19,676 nucleotides of DNA from Akkermansiaceae bacterium (lineage in GTDB: Bacteria > Verrucomicrobiota > Verrucomicrobiia > Verrucomicrobiales > Akkermansiaceae). Shown here one piece after another: positions 13,014 through 19,676 of this stretch (the stretch's first letter is position 1; every line of letters begins with the position of its first letter). The notes beneath the pieces are model-generated. The model had not been told where the DNA came from. It saw only the letters and a list, made by a program, of their open reading frames with translations, and made no database searches. A program made the position numbers and the translations under genes. The DNA is taken from positions 1 through 19,676 of the forward strand of contig JARFRT010000175.1 in NCBI GenBank assembly GCA_029287105.1, read 5' to 3'.

Positions 13014-14387
13014 ATGGCGCTTGTGAACCAGTCTGAAATTAAAAGCCGCTTGGCGGCGATGGGGGTGATGCCATCGAAGAAGCTTGGCCAGAATTTTCTG
13101 ATCGATGAAAATGTGGCGCGCTGGATTGTGGATCAGCTCGAGGTGGCGCCCGGGGATACCGTGGTCGAAGTCGGGCCGGGAACCGGGGCGTTGACCGAAC
13201 ACGTGGTGGAAATCGCCGACAAGGTGATTCTTGTCGAGTTTGACGCGCGGCTGGCGGAGGGGCTGAAAAACCGCTATGAGGGGAATGCCAAGGTGGAGGT
13301 GCATCATCACGATGGTGCCAGGTTCGATGTCAGGATGCTGTACCAATACCAGCCTGTGAAGCTGCTGGGGAATTTGCCCTACTCGGCCGGAGGGGCGATT
13401 ATGCGCAATTTCATGAAGCGGCCGTCCCCGGTTTGCCGTGCGGTGCTGATGCTGCAGAAGGAGTTTATTGATCGCATCATCGCCGAGCCGCGCACCAAGG
13501 CCTACGGGGTGCTGTCCCTTCGGATGCAGAGCGAGTGGGTGAGCCGACCGGTGAAGACGATCCCGCCCCAGGCATTTTTCCCCAGGCCATTGATCGATTC
13601 CACGGTGATGGTTTGTGAGCCGCGCGAGGACGATTTGCCGGTGTATGATGCGCGGCTTTTCGACGAGATGGTTAGGCGTGGGTTTGCGCAGCGCAGGAAG
13701 CAGGTGCGCAAACAAATGCCCGACACCGGAGATTGGGAGGAGGCCGCCAGATTGATCGGGGTGCCCGAGACCGCGCGTGCGGAGGAAATCAGCCTTGAGC
13801 AGTGGGTGGCGCTCACCAGGTATTACGATGACCACCCGCTCAAAGATCATCCCCAGGATGGTGACGAGGTTTTCGATGTGGTGGATGAGGCCGACAATGT
13901 GCTCAGGCAGGAAACCCGCGATGTGGTCCACCGGGACGGCTTGCTCCACCGGGCCGTGCATGTCTTTGTCTTTAATAAGCGCAAGGAGTTGTTCTTGCAG
14001 AAACGTTCACGGCTCAAGGACAAGAACCCGGGTGTGTGGGGGTCCAGCGCGGCAGGCCACCTGAATGCGGGGGAGAGTTATGAGTCGACCGCGGTGCGTG
14101 AACTGTCCGAGGAACTCGGGATTCATGATGCGGAGGTGCAGGAGATCGGGGAGGTGGCGGCTTGTGAAAACACGGGTTGGGAGCATATCCGGATGTATGT
14201 GGCCCGTCATGATGGCGCCGTGCGCTTCCCCTGCAGTGAGGTCGAGACGGGGCAGTGGTTTTCCCTGGATGAGGCACGCGCCTGGATTGCGGCAAGACCT
14301 CAGGATTTTTCCAGCGGGTTTATCGAATGCTGGCAGGTGTTCGGCGCGATGTTGGCCGAAACAATACCCTCTGCCGAGGGGTCGTGA
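13014..14387 (+). CDS. rsmA: 16S rRNA A1518/A1519 dimethyltransferase fused to a Nudix hydrolase domain
   Basis: The protein has 457 aa and two domains. Residues 1-275 are RsmA/KsgA, which dimethylates two adenines of the 16S helix 45 loop: KKLGQNFLID (22-31), SAM motif VEVGPGTG (51-58), catalytic NLPY (120-123), and the C-terminal FAQRRKQVRK. Residues about 286-455 are a Nudix domain of the YfcD/IPP-isomerase-like type: EVFDVVDE, HRAVHVFVF, LQKRS, and a fully consensus Nudix box at 348-370 (G348, E354, R362-E363, E366-E367, G369). The reading frame is continuous with no internal start favouring separate genes. An ATG at 13014 is preferred over a TTG at 12987. The Nudix substrate is unknown. 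pgsA is divergent, and a tRNA gene faces it downstream. Confidence 0.95.
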   Translation: MALVNQSEIKSRLAAMGVMPSKKLGQNFLIDENVARWIVDQLEVAPGDTVVEVGPGTGALTEHVVEIADKVILVEFDARLAEGLKNRYEGNAKVEVHHHDGARFDVRMLYQYQPVKLLGNLPYSAGGAIMRNFMKRPSPVCRAVLMLQKEFIDRIIAEPRTKAYGVLSLRMQSEWVSRPVKTIPPQAFFPRPLIDSTVMVCEPREDDLPVYDARLFDEMVRRGFAQRRKQVRKQMPDTGDWEEAARLIGVPETARAEEISLEQWVALTRYYDDHPLKDHPQDGDEVFDVVDEADNVLRQETRDVVHRDGLLHRAVHVFVFNKRKELFLQKRSRLKDKNPGVWGSSAAGHLNAGESYESTAVRELSEELGIHDAEVQEIGEVAACENTGWEHIRMYVARHDGAVRFPCSEVETGQWFSLDEARAWIAARPQDFSSGFIECWQVFGAMLAETIPSAEGS

Positions 14388-14428
14388 ATGTCGCCCCGGC
14401 ATCGCCTTGCGGGTGCCGGTCCGCTTGC

Positions 14429-14443
14429 CGGGCTTCTTGCCCG
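14429..14443. terminator. Small hairpin between rsmA and tRNA-Arg
   Basis: CGGGC (14429-14433) pairs with GCCCG (14439-14443) around a 5-base TTCTT loop, between the convergent rsmA and tRNA genes. It could end both transcripts, but no T-run follows on either strand, so this is a weak call. Confidence 0.3.
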
Positions 14444-14469
14444 TAGCCATGATTGGGAATGGCAGGGCG

Positions 14470-14544
14470 TGGTAGGTCCAACAGGAGTCGAACCTGTATC
14501 TACGGCTTCGGAGGCCGCTATTCTATCCATTGAACTATGGACCC
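14470..14544 (-). tRNA. trnR: tRNA-Arg (anticodon CCG)
   Basis: The minus strand folds into a full cloverleaf. The acceptor arm pairs GGGTCCA with TGGACCT (first pair G-T), the D arm lies around TTCAATGGATAGAA, and the anticodon stem GCGGC/GCCGT has loop CTCCGAA, giving anticodon CCG for the arginine codon CGG. The T arm is CAGGTTCGACTCCTG. Discriminator A and an encoded CCA end the gene. It starts at 14544, ends with CCA at 14470-14472, and converges with rsmA. Confidence 0.96.
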
Positions 14545-14752
14545 GTTCACGTAATTGAGCACATCAAAAACATCGGGGGATGACTGAATCAGCGCGGCAG
14601 TATGTGCCGAACGCGGGCAATGCCTACTGTGTGATGCGGCCCTAGTCAAGAGGTGAGTTCGGGCAATTCAAGGAAATGATTATTTTGGAATTTACTCCTT
14701 TACTCTAAGAAGATGATTAGCAGAATCGTCCCACCCGTTGATTGCATTCAAC

Positions 14753-14767
14753 GAACAATCATTGTTC
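14753..14767. promoter_or_regulatory. Palindrome upstream of exbB, candidate operator
   Basis: GAACAAT-C-ATTGTTC is a perfect 7-1-7 inverted repeat ending 53 bases before the exbB ATG. Its position suits a repressor or activator site for the exbB operon. I cannot assign it to a known regulator. Confidence 0.45.
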
Positions 14768-14820
14768 ACGAGCAGTCACAAAGCAAATCCCCGTCACCTA
14801 CCCACCTACTACACACCAGT

Positions 14821-15600
14821 ATGAAACAAACATCCTACCGATCCCTTAAAACCGTTGTTCTCACAGTATCGACAGCGTTTTTCTCAACTGCAACCCTGTT
14901 TGCTGCACCCGAGCCCGAGGGCAGTGTCCTGAAGCGTTACGTGCTTGATGGCGGTTGGCCGATGATCCTCATTGGCCTGCTTATCATCGCGCTCATCGCG
15001 CTCTGCGTATTCAACTTCATGAACCTGAGCAGGACCAAGTTCGCCCCAGCCGACCTCAAGGCCGGTCTCATGGAGCACATGGTTAACTGCCGCATCCGCT
15101 CGGCCATTGAATTGGGCGCCTCCCATCCGAGCTACCTCGGACGGATGATGGCCTACGCCCTGCCCAACGTGGACGCACGCCGTCCCGAAGATCTGGGTCG
15201 AGACTATGTCGAGGATGCCATTGCCGACTTCACCATCAACGAAAACCGCAAGAGCATGACGTTGATTTACTACATCTCCTTGATTGCCCAGGCAGCGCCG
15301 ATGCTGGGACTGTTTGGAACGGTTCTTGGTATGGTCGGTGCGTTTGGCACGCTCGCAAGTGGCGATGGGTCGGCTGACCCCTCGATGCTGGCCGGTGATA
15401 TTTCCGTCGCACTCCTGACCACGCTCTGGGGTCTGGTTACCGCCATCCCGTCACTCACGGCCTACTTCTTTTTCAAGAACAAGTTGAACAACCTTGTTGC
15501 CGAATGCCATCACTCGGCTGAAGAGTTGCTGAATGCATCGATTCAGACGGTCAATGGTGATGCGCATCTGGCTAAGATTCCCGAGGGTATCGCCGTTTAG
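14821..15600 (+). CDS. exbB: MotA/TolQ/ExbB-type proton channel protein
   Basis: This 259-aa inner-membrane channel subunit couples the proton gradient to an ExbD/TonB-like partner. The ATG at 14821 is chosen because it gives a signal-like N-terminus (MKQTSYRSLKTVVLTVS, ending near LFAAPEPEG); an upstream in-frame ATG at 14713 would add 36 polar residues. Transmembrane segments lie at about 46-66, 150-176 and 194-217. The signature AAPMLGLFGTVLGMVGAF and the third helix with LLTTLWGLVTAIPS are typical of ExbB/TolQ. An added N-terminal exported region is common in PVC-group ExbB proteins. The leader is C/A-rich and has no Shine-Dalgarno site. Two exbD genes follow after 133 bases. Confidence 0.95.
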   Translation: MKQTSYRSLKTVVLTVSTAFFSTATLFAAPEPEGSVLKRYVLDGGWPMILIGLLIIALIALCVFNFMNLSRTKFAPADLKAGLMEHMVNCRIRSAIELGASHPSYLGRMMAYALPNVDARRPEDLGRDYVEDAIADFTINENRKSMTLIYYISLIAQAAPMLGLFGTVLGMVGAFGTLASGDGSADPSMLAGDISVALLTTLWGLVTAIPSLTAYFFFKNKLNNLVAECHHSAEELLNASIQTVNGDAHLAKIPEGIAV

Positions 15601-15733
15601 TTTCCGGGTGCCGCGAGTGACCCAATCCGTGCAGGACCGGGCGACCCCCGACCCGCAGGGAGCACTTTCCAGAGTGTGAAATGACCTCCAGGCACCTAAT
15701 ATCAAACAGCAAACCACGAAAGGAAACCTAACT

Positions 15734-16189
15734 ATGTCATCCAAAAAATTACACACTGCCGCGGCAGGTAGTGAAGATGAGTTAAAGGTGGATATGTCGC
15801 CCATGATCGACATGGTCTTCCTTCTGCTCATTTTCTTCATTGTTGCATCCACCGTCATTGTGGTGAAGCAGGACCCGAAGGTGAAACCACCGGTCGCAGA
15901 TAAGTCGAAGAAGCCGAAGGACGGCAAGGGCCGGATCGTGATTAACATCCGTGAGGATGGCACCTATCTTGCCGAAACCGGAGATATTACTTTCGACGAT
16001 GCAGAAGCCATCGGAAAGTATGTCGAAGAGAAAAAGGCGATCGAGGAAGGCAAAGGGCTTGTTCCCATTGTTCACCTGCGCGGTGACGAGGGGGTTCCCT
16101 TTAAACACGTACGCACCGTCATCCGGGCCGCCGCCAAGGCGGGTGTGGATAACGTGATTTTCTCGGTCTACGGATTCGAGAAAAAATAA
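15734..16189 (+). CDS. exbD: Biopolymer transport protein ExbD/TolR family, first copy
   Basis: The protein has 151 aa: a short cytoplasmic N-terminus, one transmembrane helix at about 27-45 preceded by the conserved MSPMIDMVFLLLIFF (the essential proton-path Asp is D26), and a periplasmic domain of about 100 residues with the ExbD pattern IVINIREDGTY...VPIVHLRGDEGVPF and a closing DNVIFSVYGFEKK. AAAGGA stands before the ATG at good distance, the clearest Shine-Dalgarno site in the window. It follows exbB and precedes a second, different exbD by 24 bases. Two ExbD paralogues could form a mixed dimer in the ExbB pore. Confidence 0.95.
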   Translation: MSSKKLHTAAAGSEDELKVDMSPMIDMVFLLLIFFIVASTVIVVKQDPKVKPPVADKSKKPKDGKGRIVINIREDGTYLAETGDITFDDAEAIGKYVEEKKAIEEGKGLVPIVHLRGDEGVPFKHVRTVIRAAAKAGVDNVIFSVYGFEKK

Positions 16190-16213
16190 CACCAAGACCA
16201 AACACTATTTATT

Positions 16214-16681
16214 ATGGCTCGCAAAAAGAAAGCTGACAATTTGGAGGAAGATGAACCGGGGTTGGACATATCCTCCCTGATTGACGTTTGTTTCCTCCTC
16301 CTCATTTACTTCCTTGTCACCACCACCATCCAGCCTCGTGAACAGGACCTGAAGATGTCACTGCCGGCGGCGGCGCCCAGTGACGAGCCTCCGGTGCTGG
16401 CACCGATGTTCATCAAGGTCGAGAAAAGCGGACAGATATTCATCAACACCGGCCCTGCCCAGGAGCTGGTGGAGGAGGGCACCGATAACCGTAAACTTGC
16501 GGAACTGACCATGCGGCTCAAAGGTTACGTGGCAACTGCGCGTGCAAGTGCCCAGGAACCGCTCGTGCAGATATGGGCCGATGGAGAGGCGAAGCAGCAA
16601 CGAATTGTCGATGTGCTCAACTGCCTTTCCGGGGCAGAGATCTCGAAAGTTACTTTCACGGATCTGGTGGACGCCCCCTAG
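16214..16681 (+). CDS. exbD: Biopolymer transport protein ExbD/TolR family, second copy
   Basis: The protein has 155 aa: a charged N-terminus (MARKKKADNLEEDE), then LDISSLIDVCFLLLIYFLVTTT with the conserved Asp at D24 just inside the single membrane helix (about 25-41), then a periplasmic domain ending EISKVTFTDLVDAP. It differs clearly from the first ExbD, with a longer strand-loop insert (residues about 80-100). The paralogues therefore look like old, specialised copies rather than a recent duplication. It is 24 bases after the first exbD, so co-transcription is likely. No Shine-Dalgarno site is visible. Confidence 0.94.
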   Translation: MARKKKADNLEEDEPGLDISSLIDVCFLLLIYFLVTTTIQPREQDLKMSLPAAAPSDEPPVLAPMFIKVEKSGQIFINTGPAQELVEEGTDNRKLAELTMRLKGYVATARASAQEPLVQIWADGEAKQQRIVDVLNCLSGAEISKVTFTDLVDAP

Positions 16682-17050
16682 GTTCGCTGCTCATTCTCCA
16701 CACGTTGATGACGGTCGGGTGTTTTTGACCTAATGGATTGACTGCCTCCAGCGTTGGTAATGTGAAGAGCCTGGGCAACGAGCCTGGTTCGGCGGCATCC
16801 CAACCATTGAAGTAGGGAAGGGAGACGTCAGATTGGGAGAACACGGCCGGCGAACGCTTCAAGCCCGATTTCCCCCCTGACTCTTTTTTCCAACTTGCCA
16901 CCGTTCTTCTGCTCCATAGTCTACAGTCTACCGAATACCCACTCCAGAATCTCAATGAGGCCCGCCGGTCGCGGCGACCACAATGGTTTTGACCAACTCA
17001 CGTTCAGCCCCTATCCTACACACACCTCAACGCCTCAGCGCAGTACCATT
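16682..17050. other. Intergenic region between exbD and the TPR gene
   Basis: These 369 bases hold no convincing gene. A minus-strand open frame (16656-16955) crosses it but resembles no family I know. A 5-bp hairpin GGTCG-CGG-CGACC lies at 16967-16979, and a good promoter follows it. A short T-run (CTTTTTT, near 16883-16889) has no strong stem before it, so no clear terminator is seen. Confidence 0.6.
16989..17017 (+). promoter_or_regulatory. Candidate promoter of the TPR gene
   Basis: TTGACC (16989-16994) and TATCCT (17012-17017) are separated by exactly 17 bases, matching sigma-70 consensus 5/6 and 4/6. The predicted start near 17024 leaves a leader of about 27 bases, C/A-rich and without a Shine-Dalgarno site. 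The TPR gene may thus be transcribed independently of the exb genes. Confidence 0.55.
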
Positions 17051-19676
17051 ATGAATACGATGTTTAAACGATCTTCTTTCACCCGTGCCCTTGTCGGTAT
17101 CTCACTCGCATTGGTTGCGATGGTCGGCACCGTGAAGGCACAAAACCTCCAGACCCAGATGTCCCAGGCGAACAAGGCGTGGGAAGACGGCCGGTATGAA
17201 AAATGCCAGGCTTTGTTCAATCGGATTGTCACCGTTTATGGCGGCCGGGCTCCGATGCTATATGGCCCCAAGTTCGGGGTGATCTGGTACCGTAAAGGGC
17301 TCTGTGAGTTGAGGCTCGCGGGCATTGCCAAGCGCGATAACCAACTCGACGCTGCCGGCAAGTGGTTTGACCTGGCGGCCAAGTCTTTCGAGGCCTGCTA
17401 CACGAAATTCCCCAATGGTGCGGCCGGAATGCCGCAGTCGAACAACGGTTCGCACAAGGCCAGCCTGCAACGCTGGGCAGAGGCGAACATGGGCAAGGGC
17501 GAGTATCAGGAAGCCATCAAACTCTATAAGAAATTCCTCGCCGAACGTGATCCGAACCGTGACAAAGTTCTGCCAACACCCGGCGGGTTTTACATCAACC
17601 TCGCCATCTGCCACTTCCTGATGGATGAACCCAAGATCCAGGACGGCATCCGGCATTTTGAGACGGCGTTGAAAAACAAAGATAAAATGCTCACCGCAGA
17701 CGGTGGCATTGTGGCCGGATTCCTCGCCCTCTCCCAGGCGGTGATCCAGGAAAAGAATGAGCAGGCGATGCTCGACTTTCTCGAGAAAAACCGTGCGGAC
17801 ATCACCCTGGAGCCGTACCAGATGTATGAATTTACCCCGCTGTTTATGAAGCTTGCAGGGAACTCTCTCGAAGCGGATATGTACATCGCAGCCTTCAATC
17901 TTTATGCGCTTATCCCGGGCACCGAGGACGCCATCCAGGACATTAAGGTCCGTCTTAACCAGCTTCCCGACCGCCGTGGCATCAAGGACGGGCTGAAGAT
18001 TATCGAGGTGGAGCGCCTGGAAAAGGGGCTGGCCAAGCTGGAAGAGAAGCAGCGATCAGGTGACCCGGACGACGTCGGCGTGCTGAGTGCCATGTGTTAT
18101 CTCCACGATCAAGCGGGTAACCAGCGCGGTGTCTATGGTGCGCTTGAGCAACTGGAGCTCTACTACAACAAGAGCAAAAGGCGTGAACAAAACCTCTTCA
18201 GCCTCGTGCGGGTCTCCTCACTCATCGGCGAGATCATGGATACCGAGCATTACGGGAGCATTTTCCTCAAGGATTTCCCTGAAAGTGACAAGGTGGAAAG
18301 TGTCCGCCGACTGATGTTATCCAGCCTGTTTTTCGGGGGTGAATACAAGAAGAGCCTCGAAGTCGCTGAAATCCTGATCGACAAAGTGGACAAGGGGACT
18401 GAACAGCACGATATCTGCCTGTTTGTCCTTGGCGGCAGTCACTTCTACCTCGGGAACTTCGAGCAGGCCCAACCCTTCCTCGAACAGCACGTTAAAGAGT
18501 ATCCCAAGAGCAAGCTGATCATGCATTCGGAGTATTTTGGTGGGTCCAATCTGACTCGCCTCCAGTACTGGGAAAAAGCAGCCGTTCTGCTCGATGCCTT
18601 CCTCGCGAAGTACCCCGAGCCCGACAAGAACATCTATCTGCCGAATGCGCTCTATGACCGCGCCAACTGCCATTTCTCGGAGAGCCAGTATGAGCCGGCC
18701 CTGGTGATTCTCAATCGCCTTGAAAAGGACTTCTCAGGTAGCGCGGTCATTGACATGGCTTACAACATGAAGGGGAACATCCTGGAGAGCACGTCTGAAC
18801 TCGAAGAGGCTGAGAAATACTACAAGATGGCACTCGAGGTCGCTGAAAAGCGCGAAAACAAAATCGTTGCGGGCGAGGCGCTCAGTTATCTCGTAGGCAT
18901 GCTCGGCGTCGAGACACGCGGTGATAAGAAACAGCCGAACCCCCGCATCAAGGACGCGGTGCCATGGTATGACAAATTCATGAAGGAATATCCGACTTCC
19001 CCGTACAAACCACAGGTCATGGTGTATGGCATGGCTGCGATGAAAGCCGTCGGTCGCGGTCAGGAAGGTCTGGATAACCTTCAGGCCACCATTACCGAGC
19101 TTGCTGGAAAAGAGCGCCAGAATTTCCTCGAGGAATGCGTCAATGCCTTTTCCAAGGCCTACCTCGAGTTTGAAGGCAACACTCCTGAGAAGTTGAAGGA
19201 TCTCTATTACAACTTCCCCGGAATCAACCTTGCGAACAAGAAAACCCTGGCCCTTCTCCGTATCGCTTGCATAGGCGTGTTTGAGGATGAGATCAAGAAG
19301 GCTACGGCGGAGAAGAATGACAATCTTGTCCAGCTCTATAACTCCGGGATCAAGGCGCTTTTCAATGATCTGAAAGTCACCTTCCAACCCAAGGACCTGA
19401 CCAACTTTGTGCTGCTCCGCATCGGTGACTACCTGCGGGAAAAAACATCCGCGCCCAAGCAGGCACTTCCCTATTATGAGGAGCTGCTCAGCCGCGACGA
19501 CAAGTTTGGTGAGTTCAAGGCCCTGATGGGTATCGCGGATGTCCTGGGACGTTCGGACAACGTGGCCGATAATAAAAAGGCGATCACAAGTCTGGTGGAG
19601 GTGATGGATCGAGCCAAGGATGATCCAGCAACGCAGGAAACCTCGCTCTTCCGCCTCGTTGAGATCCTGTCTCTTA
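17051..19676 (+). CDS. Large exported tetratricopeptide-repeat protein (incomplete at window end)
   Basis: The first 875 residues are present and the frame stays open at the edge. Residues 1-30 form a signal peptide (MNTMFKRSSFTRALVGISLALVAMVGTVKA, cut before QN), so the protein is periplasmic or outer-membrane associated. The rest is helical, with repeated TPR-like pairs: AWEDGRYEKCQALF, GEYQEAIKLYKKFL, GNFEQAQPFLEQHVKEYPKS, SQYEPALVILNRLEKDFSGS, ELEEAEKYYKMAL, and QALPYYEELLSRDDKFGE. Such repeats act as protein-binding scaffolds, as in CpoB/YbgF and BamD. Its place after exbB-exbD-exbD suggests that it is the envelope partner of the energy-transducing complex. That is inference from gene order. 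Codon use looks uniform, and no catalytic domain is visible in the part present. Confidence 0.93.
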   Translation, partial: MNTMFKRSSFTRALVGISLALVAMVGTVKAQNLQTQMSQANKAWEDGRYEKCQALFNRIVTVYGGRAPMLYGPKFGVIWYRKGLCELRLAGIAKRDNQLDAAGKWFDLAAKSFEACYTKFPNGAAGMPQSNNGSHKASLQRWAEANMGKGEYQEAIKLYKKFLAERDPNRDKVLPTPGGFYINLAICHFLMDEPKIQDGIRHFETALKNKDKMLTADGGIVAGFLALSQAVIQEKNEQAMLDFLEKNRADITLEPYQMYEFTPLFMKLAGNSLEADMYIAAFNLYALIPGTEDAIQDIKVRLNQLPDRRGIKDGLKIIEVERLEKGLAKLEEKQRSGDPDDVGVLSAMCYLHDQAGNQRGVYGALEQLELYYNKSKRREQNLFSLVRVSSLIGEIMDTEHYGSIFLKDFPESDKVESVRRLMLSSLFFGGEYKKSLEVAEILIDKVDKGTEQHDICLFVLGGSHFYLGNFEQAQPFLEQHVKEYPKSKLIMHSEYFGGSNLTRLQYWEKAAVLLDAFLAKYPEPDKNIYLPNALYDRANCHFSESQYEPALVILNRLEKDFSGSAVIDMAYNMKGNILESTSELEEAEKYYKMALEVAEKRENKIVAGEALSYLVGMLGVETRGDKKQPNPRIKDAVPWYDKFMKEYPTSPYKPQVMVYGMAAMKAVGRGQEGLDNLQATITELAGKERQNFLEECVNAFSKAYLEFEGNTPEKLKDLYYNFPGINLANKKTLALLRIACIGVFEDEIKKATAEKNDNLVQLYNSGIKALFNDLKVTFQPKDLTNFVLLRIGDYLREKTSAPKQALPYYEELLSRDDKFGEFKALMGIADVLGRSDNVADNKKAITSLVEVMDRAKDDPATQETSLFRLVEILSL

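Noticed and set aside
12060..13961. A 633-codon minus-strand open frame across pgsA, der and rsmA
   Set aside because: It lies out of frame over three well-supported genes; its His/Arg/Pro-rich content is typical of a shadow frame in GC-rich DNA.
14007..14450. A minus-strand frame starting MATGKKPGKRTGTRK between the tRNA and rsmA
   Set aside because: The basic start looks protein-like, but nearly all of it is antisense to the conserved Nudix domain.
14753..14767. LexA-box reading of the exbB palindrome
   Set aside because: The half-sites are GAAC...GTTC with 7 bases between, which does not fit the GAAC-N4-GTTC layout of the Gram-positive box, and exbB is not an SOS gene.
15601..15733. Possible terminator between exbB and the first exbD
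   Set aside because: Only a 4-bp stem (CACT/AGTG) without a T-run is seen; the genes probably remain one transcript.
16656..16955. A 99-codon minus-strand frame in the exbD-TPR gap
   Set aside because: No family features, and it overlaps the end of exbD; the composition does not clearly differ from chance.

Overview
The window is about 19.7 kb of moderately GC-rich bacterial DNA. Gene content suggests a member of the Verrucomicrobiota or a close PVC relative: an RsmA methyltransferase fused to a Nudix domain, an ExbB-ExbD-ExbD unit followed by a very large exported TPR protein, and start codons that mostly lack a Shine-Dalgarno sequence. This assignment is inference, because no rRNA or other marker is present.

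Region 1 (1-6068) is a stress and light-response block. After a gene tail and an unrecognised membrane protein (242-1432) come three minus-strand genes that look like one transcript: a MerR-type regulator with a B12-binding domain of the CarH/LitR type, an SDR-DUF2867 oxidoreductase, and a small SDR that lacks the catalytic tyrosine. Next to them, and divergent from each other, lie an exported fasciclin-domain protein and an exported CIA30-domain protein. TnnACA-type units spaced exactly 11 bp apart sit at the regulator, fasciclin and CIA30 promoters. This is the spacing expected of CarH operators, so the block may be a small B12/light-controlled regulon with autoregulation.

Region 2 (6162-12931) is all on the minus strand. 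In transcription order it holds pgsA, der and a HIT-family gene, then sbtA-sbtB-purE-purK, then a lone oligopeptide ABC ATPase. The tightly packed sbtA-sbtB-purE-purK set joins a sodium/bicarbonate symporter and its PII-like regulator to PurK and PurE. PurK consumes bicarbonate, so the operon may supply bicarbonate to purine synthesis, with adenine-nucleotide feedback through SbtB.

Region 3 (13014-19676) begins with rsmA-nudix on the plus strand, followed by tRNA-Arg(CCG) on the minus strand. It then holds exbB, two exbD genes and an exported TPR protein that runs off the window: an energy-transducing inner-membrane complex with a likely periplasmic partner. The longest non-coding stretches are 5184-5486, which is full of regulatory signals, and 16682-17050, which holds a promoter for the TPR gene. 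No insertion sequence, CRISPR array or phage gene was seen.
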